A stretch of DNA of 64,000 nucleotides, from assembly GCA_000181795.3 (NCBI GenBank), contig CM012953.1, positions 1,546,136 to 1,610,135 on the forward strand, in the 5' to 3' direction. The position numbers and the translations under genes are program-made. How positions within the stretch are numbered: position 1 is the first letter of the stretch; every line of letters begins with the position of its first letter. The notes under the pieces are model-generated. The model did not search any database. It was not told where the DNA came from and saw only the letters and a program-made list of their open reading frames with translations. Of the stretch, positions 40,698 to 55,312 are shown piece after piece. Origin of the DNA: Trichinella spiralis. Its lineage: Eukaryota; Nematoda; Enoplea; Trichinellida; Trichinellidae.

Positions 40698-43600
40698 ATG
40701 TTGTCCCAGTGCTATTGGTATCGGTTCTTGTTGTTGCTGTTGCAAATGGGTGCATTCTGCGACAGCGCCTATTTCAGCATGTTTGGACTGCACCGTCCAG
40801 AAAAAGATCCGTGCTACAATGCTCGGCACGAGCCGGTTCGTTGCGTACCAGACTTTGTCAACGCCGCTTTTGGCAAGCCAGTGGTCAGTTCATCCACGTG
40901 TGGCCAAAATGGAGCCAGCCGTTTTTGTTGGTGGAGACGAGATGGAATTCAAGCCAGTGCCACTTTTCGAGAAGAGTGCAGAGCATGTCCAGACGCTCAG
41001 TTTTATCCGGCATCTGCGTTGACTGACTTGAACAACCCGCAAAACATGACATGCTGGGTGTCAGAGCCGACCACGTCTGCCGCCGGCAACGTCACTCTGA
41101 CCTTATCGTTGGGCAAAAAGTATGAGGTGACGTACGTGAGCACACAGTTTTGTCATCACAGGCCAGATTCGATGGTGATACTGAAAAGTGTCGACTATGG
41201 CCGAACATGGATCCCGTTCCAATATTACTCTAGTCAGTGTCAAATGATGTACAACAAAACTCCGAACGTGCCGATCTCACGACACAATGAACAGGAAGCG
41301 TTGTGCACAGATGCGCATAGTGCGGCTCCTCTGCGTGGTGACAGAATCGCTTTTGCTACACTGGAAGGTCGTCCATCCGCATTTGATTTTGAAAAAAGTC
41401 CAGTATTGCAGGTAGGGAAACAAAAAAAAGACTGAAAGTGTGAACGCATGTGTGTATATGTATGTGCGTGTGTATATGTTTGCTGGCCTATTTCATTTTG
41501 ATTTCCATCTAATATTGTGAATATTTTTTTACAAAGGATTGGGTAACAGCTACTGATATAAGGGTGATCCTGACTCGTCTCAAAGTTGACAGTACTCATC
41601 GGTACAGTGGAATCAACTCGTCCAATGCAGTAGAGCAGTTTTTCTACAGCATGGCTGATTTGGCAGTCGGCGGAAGATGCAAATGCAATGGTCATGCTAG
41701 CCGTTGTTTGTTGGATAATACAGGCAAATTGGTCTGCGACTGCAAACACGGCACTACCGGCGTAGACTGTGAAAAATGTAAACCGTTTCATTATGACAGA
41801 CCATGGGGTCGTGCCACTGTCGAAGATGCGCATGAATGTGTTCGTAAGTGATTTCTTGCATAAGATTTTTTTTCTTTTCATGCTATTATATTCATTGAAT
41901 ATATATTTTGTTAACGAGAATGGGCTGAATATGTCTTTGGGGTCATCATACTGAGTACAATGCGCGCAGAGGCGATAATCGGGTAATGTTCAGCCACCTC
42001 GTCAAAGGAGGCATCTTTGATGTGCTACCGAAGGCAATTAGCACGCCCAATAGAAACAATAGTACTCCGACCTTCTGCTGTGCAAAGCTGGACCGATTGT
42101 CTTAGAGCACGCCGGCCGTCGGCGACACGGCGTGAAGCTTTTCAGAAAAAAGCCGTGTAGCAGCAGCCATTGGCGGTCTTTTGTTACCACTCAGGTCGCG
42201 GCCTTCTTCAATTCTTTGCACTTTTAGGGAAAAAAAAGTAAATAAACCAAGTGCCGGAAACATATTTCCGCTTTTCAACACAAAATCTCCTCTACCCCTT
42301 ATCCTTCCTTATGATGTCTTGTGGTATTATTTGAGTTTTGAACAAAAGCAAAGCAAAAAACTTATGAAATGCGGTTTCTTCATAGCTTTACCGAAGAAGA
42401 GCAAATAGTTGCGCAATTTATTAGCCAGTTTAAGTTTGTAATTCACTTTCCTTTACTCGTTATATTATGCGCTTTCAGTGGCAGATCTAAATTTCAAATT
42501 ACAAATACATCTACATGAAAAACTGTCTGTCACACAGAGAGAATGAATCTGTAGTAAAATTATTTACTGTAAAAAGAAAATAAGTTGGTTACGAAGAAGT
42601 TACCATTTCAAAATTCATTTGCATTTCTATAATCTTTATTTGAGAAGAAGATATAGTTAGTTCTTTGACAAAGTTGAATTTTGAAAATGTTTCTTTTTCT
42701 GAAATTTATATTCAAAATATTGATATTTAGTGATGAAATATGCATATGAATTATTATTCTCAACTGAATATTTGTCAGTCTTATAAGCGGAAACATATTT
42801 TTGAAAAATTAAGTTTTAAGAATAAATCATCTGATAATTCGTTCGATATTGAATTATTTGAGAATATCTTAAAAATTCATTTTTCATGACAGGAAAAGTT
42901 GAAAGTATATGTTGACAAAAAATGTTTTTTTTGTATTACATCAAACATTGCACTTCTGTTTCTGATGGGAAAAATAACATCCTTTCCAAGGTTATCAGCT
43001 GTGAATAAAAGACAGACTATTGTGTGTGTATGTGTGTGTTTTTTTTTAATTTTATGCTGAATTGTACAGTATCATTTATTGTATCAAAAGGTGAGGTTTT
43101 AAAAATGACAAGAAAGGCCATATTTCAATTTGCAGATGTTTCAGTGGGATGGATCATTGGATGCATAATTAGATTGCTTCTTATTTTCTGTTTGTTACAA
43201 TCTCAGAAAGCAATTTTCAATACTTGACAATTTCACGAATACAGAAGCTTTATTCTGCTTAAGTAGAAAATGTACATGTTCATAAAAAGTATCATGTGTC
43301 ATCGATTTCTTTTTGACCTCTTTGAATTTACATACTACATATATTTCTTTGTATTTCATATTTTTCTGAGCGTATTGATTGATAAAAGTTTTTTTATTAC
43401 TCATAATATCGGTCTTCTAGAGTGAAATTTGTTTTTCGAAAAAATCTAGCTGCTTACTAATCTTTATTCATTGCAAAACTGAAAACTTTATGATTTCAAC
43501 AACTTTACGATTTTACAGTTTTTACTGAAACTGACTTGTTTTTCATATATAGAATTTCTAAATTTTCTCAAGCACAATTTTGAAATTTGAAGTAAAATTA

Positions 43601-46600
43601 GTTTATTAAATACAACAACGTTATTTCACTAGCTGATCAGATGTCCATAAATAATTGGAATATAAAATACTATTTGACAGATCACATAAGTTTGAACAAA
43701 AATAGTGGAAAATATTAAATTAATTTTCAATATTTATAACAACGTAAAAAAATACATTCGTTAATTTCAAAGAAAGACTTATATCATCAAAATGATAACT
43801 TTTATTCTCAAATGATAATGAAAATAATACACTCTATATATGATTTTGTGTGGAAGATGTATCATCATCTTACTGCTATATCAGCTATTGCTATATACTC
43901 TTGTCTCATTTGTATATTAAAAAAGTTTAAAAACGGTTAAGAAATTATTATTTTATCTGCTGTTTAATGTTCAGTAAATTGCATAGGTCAACAAAATCGC
44001 TAACAGAAATGTATGGAATAGAAATTTCGGACACATTTGTTTTTGCATAATTTTAAGATATTTTAATTTGACTTTTTTATATTTATAATTATTTTTAATT
44101 AATGCCTGCCTGTGATTGAGATCATAAGCCGTTTATAAAAGTTATCTGTTTCATATGACTTATTATGAATCTGAGCTGTTATAATTGTTTTATTTCATTT
44201 AAATATGCTTTATTTTAATGCAAGTGATTTTATTCGAATACACAAAACTACAATTTATATTTACTGAAGTATATTGGTATGTAAAATTGCATAGCAGATG
44301 TAAATATTAAAAGTAAGATATTCGTTTATTAGTATCTAGCAAATGTACTACATTATATATGGCATGATGTATATGTTTGAAAAACGTTTTCCTAATTGAA
44401 AAGTTTTTTTTTCAGGTTTGAAAATAATACTTTTTCTGTAAATTCATTTGCAATAAATCACGATGTGATGTGTTATTTTATTGGGTGATAAATGCTTTTT
44501 ATAAGGGAAAACAATAAATGATCAGGTATTGTTTCCAAGAAAAAAGCGACTCTGTCCAGGGGACCAACCGGTCAAGATGGAGATGGCCCCATTTCCGGGA
44601 GGCGACAAACCGTCTGGTTAGCCAGAACGCAGGTCGCACTCAGCAGGTTGACCGTGTCCTGCTGGGAAGCGGGTGACGTTTCAGCTTTTATCATTTCTTC
44701 CCAACAGAGCGAGCCAGATACAACTGAGCGGGTCGGCGGACCCTGGAAAAGATTAAGAGGTTCCAAAAACTGGATCCACATGTGTTCAACCGTCTTGACC
44801 AGACTTTGACAAGCTGATCTGGCTGAACGAGGTGACTTGACATCAGTATGGTCCACTTGTTCGCACTTTATCAAGCCTAGTTCTCAATCTCTGTCAGTCA
44901 TAGCGGCGCCTTCAACTTTTGACAACTGGGTCGAGGCATTTTGAGGAATGCTGCTTTTGAATAAGCGGCAATCTTTCCTTTCTTCATATAAGCAGTACCA
45001 GATTATTGGGAAAGTGAAACAAAGAAATAATAAAACAAAACGAAAATTATTCCCATAATAACACTAGAAAACAAATTAATAGAAGATACATTTTCAAAAG
45101 GGCCAACAGTTTATTATTTTCATTATCTTTTCATTTTTTTGCTATATGATGTCATTCATATATGAAGTACTGTAAAAATTATTTTTAAATGTTTTTCAAA
45201 TATGATTATTTATTTAACAAAATACAATACATGGTTATTATTTAGCATGTGAAGTATTTATTTTTGTATAATACGATCGACTGACTTCATTTCATTGAGA
45301 AGTGTGGCGTACTTTATTTAAATTTTTTAGTCATCTGACGATTTGATCGTCATTATCTGCCAATCATTGTTAGGTATAAATTTTGATTTAGCTTAGTAGA
45401 ATAAGCAAAGTACAGGAAGGTCTAGGCGTGAAGTGTTATATTTGGGACAATTGGAAATGAATTCGTCCGATTAATTAGTAAATTGGATAATCGAGCGGTC
45501 GTAAAAGCTTCACGTCGATTTTCCATTGTACATTTCAGCTTTGGCTTCAAAGTGTGCAAGCAGACAAATTAAATAGAGCTATTGTTCAAAGCAATATCAC
45601 GTCTCAAATCCGTTCACCGATAGAAACTCATAATGACTGCATATATATATATATAGGATCCTATATGTGTATTATATTTTGCACAAAACAAAAAGAAGCT
45701 TTATCAGAATTGCTCAATTGCATTAAGATGAAACAAATATTGCCATATATTGAATGAAGCTGTCTTTCTTCAATGCACAATTTATAATTTCTTTAAAAAG
45801 TTTTTCCTCACCAATTTTCTACTAGCCATTACATTTAATGCATTTCTTTGCAAACAACTCCATTTGTATATTTTATGTAACATTATTGATTACTACTGTT
45901 GAAATTGGGCAGTAAAATTCGATTTTTCAAATTAAACAGCGTTGATTTTCCTTTTTTTTGCATTATATATATATTGAATGCCGTATTCCTTTAGATAAGA
46001 AATATCCTTGTTTTATCATTTGTTATTTCAATTAAAAAAAATATTTTTTCATTTTATTATGATATAATTCTGAATATCTCTTTTTAAGCTTGCAATTGCA
46101 ATCTCCATGCACGCCGCTGCCGTTTTAACATGGAACTGTATCGTATGAGTAACTATAAATCAGGAGGCATGTGCATCAACTGTCGCCACAACACTGCCGG
46201 AGTTCACTGTGACTATTGCAAAGAAGGTTATTATCGTGATCGCAAACTGCCAATGACTCATCGAAGAGCTTGCAAACGTAAGTAACACTTGTTTTTTTTA
46301 TTACTTTTTTCTTAGGTGGAAAGGGAATTTTGCACAATACAGGTAATAAAGCTCTAAAAAATATCATATTGGCTAAAAAATCTAATCCGGATGGATACAA
46401 ACCATGACTAGCCAATTAAAAGAAATTGATTTTCTTATTCAAACGAATCGTTGTCAGGTTTATGTGACCATTTGGATTGCCAGAAATCCGGGGTAATCTG
46501 AGAGATGCCGTTTTGCCAATATGTAGCTAGCATGATCATTAATCATCAAAATTGCACTGTCATTAAGGGCAAACAATGGCTCGTGTCAGTGACGTCCTAT

Positions 46601-48993
46601 CTCCGTTTGGCAATTTGAATTTAGCGTTGTGTCTGTCTGCTTTGTGGTCAATTATACCGCTTTAGCCTATACAAAGCTATTATTTGAATGAAAGCATTTA
46701 AATTTCAGTTTGCACAATTGCAGCTTGTATTTACAAATAGGAATTGCAAATTTTATTGTATTATACATATGAAATAGAACACAAGACAAATAAAACAGAT
46801 TAATTTCATATAAGCAGAGAATGTTTGAATGAAAAAAGTAAACGTTCTGCATAGATATTATTTTGAAAGTAGTAAAAATTTCATCTTTAATCTTCGATGA
46901 TTAAGTTATTTTAAAAAGGTTTAGACCGTTTTTATTATTAATATGTAAATTGACACTTTGTGAAAAAAATATTCAAGAAATGTTGTGCATATTTTAGCAT
47001 GCAATTGCCATCCTGTTGGTGCTCTGAGCAGATATTGCAATCAAACTACGGCTCAGTGTCCATGTAAGCCAGGCGTTACAGGAGTCACTTGCAATCAATG
47101 CGCTAAAGGATATCAACAAAGTCGATCACCTATTGCTCCTTGCGTAAAAGTTGTTTCAGCTTTTCCAGAAGATGGATTTGATGCAGGTAATATGCTATTT
47201 TTTAATTTAATTTCTACACAATTTATCTGCAGAGAGACATTAAATATGTATAATTTGACATGTCTTTAACTTATAACTACTTCATTTCAAAAAATTTAAG
47301 TGAAAATCCCATACGAATAATGATAATGGTTCGCATGGTGCTAATAAAATTTAAACAGCACTAAATTTCTTTCCATAATTAAGATATTTTTTTAAAACAT
47401 TTTTCATCGTTTTCAAAAGCTTGAACGAAATTCAATTCATTTAACGAATAATCTAGTCAAATGGATGTGGCTTTCATCAACATATTGATTTCATTCTCCC
47501 CAGGGACAAGCTTGCTAACTTTTGAACATGCATGTTCTCCATTTCAGAAGAAGTAAATGATAACTGTCATCAGTTGCAGAGATTTACCATCAATATGTAT
47601 ATAATTTTGTGACTGTTCGATGCAAAACTAATAAAAGATATTAAAAATAATCTGACGGGGATAGATATGAGAATTTCCAATGGAACTGCTGCTGCTTCTT
47701 ACTGTGCAAGTTTACCCTGAAGCGTCAAAACGGGGGTCGCATTTTTGCAGCAAGGACGCTGATCAGCATGACCTTAAACCTTAAATGGAACAAAACGTTC
47801 TTTTCTGGGTCAGCTTGATGCTCACCTGCCGTCCATGCATCTTGGTTTGCATCTGCTTCTCTTTACAAACTGACTGTCCTGATTGTGGAAAAATATTTTC
47901 CATTGGATTTTAAAAATTTTCCAGTAAATTCGATATTTTGAAATCAATGCTATATATAAATTTCATAGTTGATATTCAGAAATTCTGAAACTTGATAAAT
48001 ATTCACAATTTTTTTTAATTTATTTGTACGTCAAATACTTTATATTGCTTTGAAAATTTAAAAATTATACATGCATTATAAACACACGAAACTATCATGA
48101 ACTGTAATATAAATAGTAATGTCAGTTTGTAAAAACTTAATTAATATTATTTCAATACAACTATTAAAAGTTCAAAATTTTCAATAATAATATCACATTA
48201 TATATACAAGTGAAAATTTTAGCTAAATGCCCAAAATGTCGAACTATGCCTGAACGGTTAACGCTGAAACGCTTCTGCCGTAGAGAATTTGGTAAAGTTT
48301 TTATCTTAAATTTAAATGATGAAATGAAATTTAAATTCATGTTGAAAAATATATTGCTTAACAATATATATTTAAATATAGCATATGAATAACTGGTTTA
48401 AATTTTATAAATAAAAATTATACTATTATCTCTTTTAAGCACTTGAAGCTCAAGTAATTGCTAAAGAAATGGTTGACGGCTGGTTAAAGTATCGGCTTGC
48501 TATAACTTCTATATACAAGAGACCACCGTATTCAAGACTTCGACGTGGAGAAGATTCCATATGGATTCCAGAGCAGAATTTTCAATGCAAATGCCCCAGA
48601 ATTCGTCTTGGAAAAAAATACCTCATATTAGGTAAGTTTTAAATGTTTTTTCATAATAACAATATTATTATTATTATTGGGCACTTGATTATTTTACTGT
48701 TTAGTCGGTTTATTTGTTGCATCATACTGAACTTTTAAGATTATAAATTGTGCAACATTATTAAATATTCTAAATGATGCATATTTATTTGGAAAAAAAG
48801 TAAATTTATGTCTGGTATTTTAGGTTTAGATAATACGTTAAATCCAAATCGTCCAGGAATTGTATTGAACAAGCACACCGTTGTAATGGCGTGGAAGGAC
48901 GATTTCGACGAACGTTTGAGGCGACTAATTCGTGATGAACATCATGGAATGTGCTTAGATTTCGAAAAGATCAAATCGAACAATGTTGTTTAA
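40698..48993 (+). CDS. unc-6: Netrin (UNC-6-type axon guidance protein)
   Basis: Seven exons joining to 609 residues: 40698-41411, 41537-41843, 46089-46277, 46998-47186, 48223-48291, 48440-48631 and 48824-48993. All introns after the first are in phase 1. Netrin is a secreted laminin-related cue read by DCC/UNC-40 and UNC-5 receptors. A signal peptide ([16 protein letters not shown]) precedes the laminin N-terminal domain (about residues 25-270, with [11 protein letters not shown] and CWVSEPTT). Three laminin-type EGF repeats follow: [29 protein letters not shown] and [20 protein letters not shown]. The [13 protein letters not shown] linker and a netrin C345C module ([17 protein letters not shown]) complete it. 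Length equals that of worm UNC-6 (about 610). EGF repeats 2 and 3 each sit on their own 189-base exon. Intron 2 is 4.2 kb, unusually long for this window. Confidence 0.96.
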
Positions 48994-50076
48994 GCTGGTT
49001 GAATTGCATGCAGAAGAAAGCGAAAAGAGACGTTTTCTCGTCATATGCAAGCAAACACCATTGATTTATGCCGCCATGAGTTTTGCTTGAGTAGTGTTTG
49101 CATTTGAATTTTGTAACGTTGTTTTTATGTATGCTGCTTCTTACTTGTCGCTTTTTTTGTTTATTTTTTTCTTTTTTGTACATAATGCTTCCAGTTAAGC
49201 TGCATTGTGGAAATGAATTGTTGTTTTGAACTTTGAAAAGCGTTCATAATTTTTCATCACTCCAACGAATGACAAATTCGATAACGAACTTGGCCACAGA
49301 TGCGCGCATAGGGATTAAAGATTTGTCGATCATTTGGATGTGAATCCCGGTGGACTTTCAAATAGTCACAATTCCACTCGCTTGGGAAATTTGCGGATAA
49401 AATGCAAAGGCCACTTTCATTGACACACAGCCGGCAAATTTGAAAGCCGAAAATGCACTGCCATGAGTAGCCACTTTTCAGCTATAATCCATAAATGGTG
49501 CAATTTTTTTCAACAATTCAAGCAATAGCACATGCAGTTAGCTTGGCTATCATATCAGTTGCTGACATTGAATTTTAATGAAAAATTTTTGAACAAATTG
49601 AACAACTAAATTGCAGTGAAGACAGCTCGTTTCGCTTGACTGATTCGACTTGAGATTGCTGTTCGGCAGGGTTTCTAGAAACTCCCATTAGCAATTTTTC
49701 TTTTCATCAACTAACATGTCAACGCCATTGCAGCAAACACTTTCATAAGAGCTACAGTATGATTTTCAAATGAACATTCCAAGCATTAAGTTTGATAATG
49801 CAAGAGTGTCGTCAGTTTTATTATTTGAAAACATTAAATGCAAACAGAATAAATTTATAAAAATTTATTCACACTTGCGACTATTACTGGGTATAACTAA
49901 ATAATGATATGCAAATTAACAAACAGAGAAGTATTTGATAGTGATTTTCATTTCACTGCGTAAAATATAAGCTACAATTTTAAAAAGGATGGATACAGTT
50001 GCAATGTTAATCATGAAATATGCAAAAAATGCCTCACATTTCCCATTTATGGAACAAATGCAAATATAGACAGACT
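48994..50076. other. Spacer between netrin and lectin-like gene 1
   Basis: Convergent intergenic DNA, fairly balanced up to about 49700 and then AT-rich. It holds the netrin 3' UTR. No further gene is seen. Confidence 0.55.
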
Positions 50077-50688
50077 TTAATCATCTCTGCATTTAAAAGT
50101 GCTGTTGTTGTTATCAATTTCGACGTTCGATTGACAAATATAATTATATCGCAAAGAGCAGCTTTTTTGTAAAACATGTCGTTCATCTTCGGCATTCGAT
50201 TTTGTTATTACAAAACATTTTTCACCTTCGTTTGATCTCATCTGCCTTCCATTGATCACAGGTATAGCATAAAGTAAATCGCTAAAATCATTTAAAATCA
50301 ATATGCTTACGATTAAAAAAACAAATGTTTTCTAATACTGCGTGTTTTGAATATCCATATCTTTTTCTTCAGTCATATTAAGCGTAACCCAAAAGAATTG
50401 TGAATCAGAGAACATTTCAAACGCATTTTTCTGTAAAATAAAGAAAATTACAAATATTAAAAAACATATAACGGCCTTACTTACCATTTCCTCAAATGAA
50501 CGAAGAACAAGCAATTTTGAATTGTACAATTTGCATATTTTTTGAGCGGTTGAAAATGTTGATTTATGATTCATGATACGATAGCAATTTTGACCATGCA
50601 AATGCCATTTGATACGGCACGGAAAACGGTTGCAAAACACAACTGCAGCAAGAGCGACGAGAAAAAATAGAAACCACTGTCTGCACAT
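50077..50688 (-). CDS. Small secreted C-type-lectin-like protein 1
   Basis: Three exons, 50688-50485, 50430-50339 and 50305-50077, join to 174 residues. A signal peptide (FLFFLVALAAVVF) is followed by one C-type lectin-like domain: WHLHGQNCYRI, TFSTAQKICKLYNSKLLVL (the family helix with Cys), FFWVTLNM (in place of WIGL) and the closing SLRYNYICQ. EPN or QPD and WND, the residues of classical calcium-dependent sugar binding, are absent, so sugar binding is doubtful. A low-similarity paralogue at 57424-58026 has introns at the same places and in the same phases (0 and 2). The second exon boundary was chosen from the only in-frame GT-AG pair. Role unknown; secreted lectin-like proteins often act at surfaces or in defence. 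Confidence 0.8.
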
Positions 50689-51256
50689 AGTTTAGCTCGC
50701 AGAATGACAGAATATCAGCAAAAAGTTGAATATATAGCTTTTTTTAGTTATCGCAAACAAACCTATATTAATCTCAGTAATCCCTTAATCTCATGCACCA
50801 GATCATCACAATCTAATCTTCTTTATTGTTTATGTACAATAGCAATGCTTTACCATGTGGGTAATTTTACCGGCACGTTTAGCTTTACAATAAAAAATAA
50901 AGCTTTTAAGGGCAAGTTCGTTTGGAAACAAGGACAAGCAAATTCATTAACGCTAATTATCAACAGTTATTAGCAGAGTTGGTTGCCAACACAATCAACT
51001 AATAACTGTTATATTAAAAGAAATTTCAACAAAGCCTTTTCTGTTATTGCACTCTTTTACGATAATAATAATAATAATAACAGTTGATGAAAGAACAAAG
51101 AGTGCAGTGTAAGGAAAGAGAATACAAAAGTTTTGCTTATTAGAAAAATATTTTTAAACTGAATATACATATACAAACAAAGTAAACAGATTTTTATTAT
51201 TAGAAAATGAAACAAAAATTTTGAAAAGAAATTTCAATAAAATTGCATTCAATAAA
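50689..51256. other. Spacer between lectin-like gene 1 and nars2
   Basis: AT-rich with an (AAT)n tract near 51063-51080. It should hold the lectin gene promoter and the nars2 3' end. No gene is recognised. Confidence 0.5.
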
Positions 51257-54137
51257 CTAAGTGCTGCAATGTCTGAACCATCGAGGAAACGGGATACAGT
51301 CTTTAATATTTCGTATTCCAATGAAAAACTGCAGTAAGCGCTCAAATCCTAAACCAAAACCACCCAAATCAGGATAGCCAAATTTTCGCAGTTCGCTATA
51401 CCTGAAAAACATATTCTCATAAACCGCATTAGAAACGTTTATGAAAAAAAAGTGCTCTTTGACCATTGACTTTGTTCGGCAATTTTCAATAATTCCATAC
51501 GATGACTCAAAATATCAAGATTACATTCACGAAGACTGCCTCCACATAATTCTCCAGAATGAGGGACCAATAAATCAAAGCAAAGTGCCTGAAACATATG
51601 CATATAATAAATAAATATACTAGTTCTTTTTAATACAGAAATGAAAACGAGTGCATGATTGTTACTTACACATGTATTGTCCTGATTCCGCTTCATATAA
51701 AATGGTTTCGTCTCAGCTGGGTATTCTGTAACAAACAGAGGCAAATTTCCAAAATGTTGCACCAAAAATCTTTCATCTTCCTTTCTAAGATGTTTCAAAT
51801 TCTAAACTAAATGCAATTAACAAACTTTATATTGATATCTTTTCATTAAAAAAAGAACAAATCATATTTTTACAACATATAATCAATTTTCTAAATTAAG
51901 GATGCATATAATTACGATTGCATATATTATAAATTTATACCTTGCTAAAGTTTTTGTTTGAATTTTGCAAAATTTCTGTTGCTTCAACAAATGTAATCCT
52001 GGGAAAAGAACTGAGTTTCTCAATACGACACAGATCATCCTAAAAATAAAAGTATTAAATCAAGTTTAAAGCGTCATTTCAAACTTGCATCATGAAAAGT
52101 CTTCGCAGTAAAATTTAAAACAAATGCAAATTTAATACTTACAAAAGCAACCGTCTGATGATATTGCTGACAAATTTTCAAATCTTCAACTGATTCATGC
52201 ATCACTGTTTTGATACAATTTAAGATTAAATTTTCCACTAACTGAAAAATAGAGAATTTCATCAGCGAAACATTTACTGCAAATATTAAGAATATTTATG
52301 CATTGTTAAAACGACTGAGTTATATAAATTATATTGTAGTTAAATTTATAGTTAATAAATTTCAAAATTCCATACAATTTAAACAACACAATATAAAATA
52401 TATCGATAAATTTATATTGATAAGCTCGTTATTTAAATATTTAAAATTAAAAATCATAATCATTTTAATCATAATCATAATCATGTGGCTATAAGCAAAA
52501 CAATCACAGAGAAAAAAATTCTTTTTTAGCCTTATAAATTAACAATTACAGAATAATTACTTTCATTAAGTCTTCCAAACTAGTGCAAAACGCCTGTTCC
52601 ACCTCAAGCATGTAAAATTCCGCCAAATGTTGCCTGGTAAGAGAACTTTCAGCTCGAAATGCTGGATTAAATGTATAAACCTTATTCAACCCACTAAAGA
52701 AACTTTTATTACATATTAATGCCAGAAAATTAAAATGAAAAAAATTTATTTTAAAATAAATTAATTACCAAGCGGCAGCTTCTAAATGCAACTGACCAGA
52801 AACTGTTAAAAAAATCTTTTTCCCAAAAAAAGTTTTCTCATTAGTGCTGTCTTCTAATATATTGTCACATGCAAATGCCAACGCTGAATTCTTTTCAAAC
52901 TAAAATTGCTTTATAACGGATACAGTTTTAAAATAAAAACTTTTACTTTTTCAGCGGTGAAAACATCTCCAGCCGCTTCACAGTCGTTGGCTGTCAAAAC
53001 TGGAGTATCAATATATATATAATTATTAATCTAAAAATGTAAATTAACAACTTTTCATTTAAACAGTTTGAATATGATTTCAATAAATTTAATCAAGATT
53101 ATCACGAAACAAAAACTTGATTATTATGATTACGGTAACACTATAAACAAATTTAAACTCATGCTCACAATCTTTGAAGAATAATTATAAAACAGTAGCA
53201 TAATTAAGTTTATTTATAATTTATCCAAATTATGGTGTAATCATTCACCTTTAAGTAGTGATGTATAAAGTGCTTTAAATTACTCCTGATTCGTAGTAAC
53301 GCTGCGAAACTGCGAGTTTTTGGACGCAGATGCTCGTGCTGACGTAATGTATCAGGTGATTGCCTTTGTCTCACAGAAAAGGGAAAATTCTATTAATAAT
53401 GAACATTTGTTTTGTTTTACGTGAAAATATTTCTTATACTTTTCTGTCATTGTGAGCTACGACATTTACTTGAGTAGCAACCAACTCGAGATGCTGTTCT
53501 GGACCAACGCTGGGATTTAGCTCTCCTTCAACTGCTACTGCTGATCCAACGGTGACGTGACTGCATAAAAATCGGAATAGTCGTCTAATTTAAATTTCAT
53601 CTTGCATACCTGTTATTCAAAGGCTCTGGAATAACCACTTGAAGAAGGGCAGCAGACAAGCCATCACTGATGTGCATGAAGGTAAAATTTTTATAACTTC
53701 GAAAATGCTTCACCCAACCCTAAAATGATTAACATTGAATCGCAGATTATTCATCATGTCGTGAAATACTGAATTCTGGTATTACAATTTCTATGATCCT
53801 AATTGACAATATATACTGAAAGTTTACTCATTAAAGTAAATTAGTTAAATCTGCTTAGATCAACCGTTCACATTATCTGCATTTAAATGAAATAGAATTC
53901 AAAATCAACAAAAAAGGTAATGCAGTATTATAAAAGTTAATAATAATACGATAATACAAAATTTGAAGATAAATTTAATAATTTACAAATATTTTCAAAT
54001 ATTCTTTCGAATTGTTGAAAATTATATGATGTTGAAATACAGCTTACCTTAACCGTAACTGCTTGGCCAGTTGGTTTCTCTTTCGCAAGCTGAGCAATTG
54101 TTTTGGCGCAGTTGAATAGTTGGAAGCTGACTTTCAT
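51257..54137 (-). CDS. nars2: Mitochondrial asparaginyl-tRNA synthetase (NARS2)
   Basis: A minus-strand gene of about 12 exons beginning 54137-54048, 53719-53610. NARS2 charges mitochondrial tRNA-Asn with asparagine. The N-terminal anticodon-binding OB fold reads [20 protein letters not shown]. Class II synthetase motifs follow in order: motif 1 region ([18 protein letters not shown], then [13 protein letters not shown]), substrate-pocket [10 protein letters not shown], motif 2 [49 protein letters not shown] and motif 3 [13 protein letters not shown] with [10 protein letters not shown] near the stop. These match NARS2 rather than cytosolic NARS1. The first residues ([20 protein letters not shown]) form a basic amphipathic helix suitable as a mitochondrial presequence. 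Exon borders were read by eye, and small ones in the middle may be off. Confidence 0.92.
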
Positions 54138-54955
54138 CTTTGTATCTTGGTTGATCTTTGGTACTTTAGAATTATTTTTGTTAAACTGATGAATACTTTA
54201 CAGTTATTTATGAATTAATACATATACAATTAAATAGCATTAAGTAATTTAAACTGCAATAGTATACATATGTTAAGTTTGGGGTTTTATTTATTATTAC
54301 TGAAAAATAAGTTTGAAAAACAAACTTTCATTTATATAAGCTGCTTATGAACATCCCTAAACAGTAAAATTAGAAATAGAAGGATTTTTTGCCATTTTAC
54401 AGTTTACAGTATTTTAGACAAATAAGTATTATAAACGTTGATTTGTTTTAAAATTTATTAAATTCAAATTTCAAGATTGTCTTCATTCATGTAAATCAGG
54501 ATATTTTGCATTATAGTTTTAAGATTTCTTTTTATAATAAAGAAGTCTAAATATATCAACCTTACAAACGAGCACTGTTGTATAAGAACGTGATTTCGAA
54601 AGTGTAGGATACCAGTGCAGTGCACAGTTTTTCTAATCAGTTATTACTTTTGGTCATTTTAAAGGTAGATTTATTCAATATTTGTTAGTCATAATTATTG
54701 CATTGCTACATTATTTTTATTCTCTAGCGCGCAAAAGCAAAATTTACAACTGCTGGTGAATTTATTTTTGGGAATAATTAATTAAAATGTTTTTAACTTT
54801 TTTATGTTTAAAGTAAATTTTATGCATTTAAGTTTTCACATTTTTCAGTTTTATTTATTTTATATTGTTGACTTTGCATGAAAAGAAGTGAAAATTATTT
54901 GTTTTTGATTACTGAGATATTACTGTTTCATTTAAAGTTGTATTGATATTATATA
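54138..54955. other. Spacer upstream of nars2
   Basis: AT-rich, no gene recognised. It should include the nars2 promoter. Confidence 0.5.
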
Positions 54956-55312
54956 CAGTCGAACTTGGTTGAATGCACAAGATTTTGGCATTTCAAAATT
55001 TCCTGTAGTTAATTATGCGGTAAGATAATGGATCAGTGCACAACATGGTTAAGTGCATAATTTTGCTGAGATTCACGGGATTTACTGTTCGCAGTATATA
55101 GTCCTTAACTGCACAATAGGCATATTCCTGGCCGCTTTACGTTTATTATCAGCTATAACAACTGTTGATAGTTAGCAAAGTTTATTGATCGCTATATCAG
55201 AATAAGCACATGCATCACAGACAACGTGAACTAGCCCAAAGTGAAAAAGGACCACAGTGCTTTCCAAGGAAGCTACTCACCAGGAAGCTGTCGCAGATTT
55301 GGTGACAATTCT
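54956..55312 (+). mobile_element. Pogo-like non-autonomous element, right end lost
   Basis: Starts after TA with CAGTCGAACTTGGTTGAATG and stays similar to the element at 56648 for about 350 bases, sharing the inner stretch ATCACAGACAACGT. Similarity stops at about 55312, and no inverted right end follows. The TA-flanked CAGTCGAAC terminus points to the pogo/Tigger branch of Tc1/mariner. No transposase frame is recognised. Confidence 0.75.

Noticed and set aside
44572-44874. A 100-codon minus-strand frame inside netrin intron 2
   Set aside because: No recognisable domain and no splice or start evidence; kept only as part of the GC-richer island.
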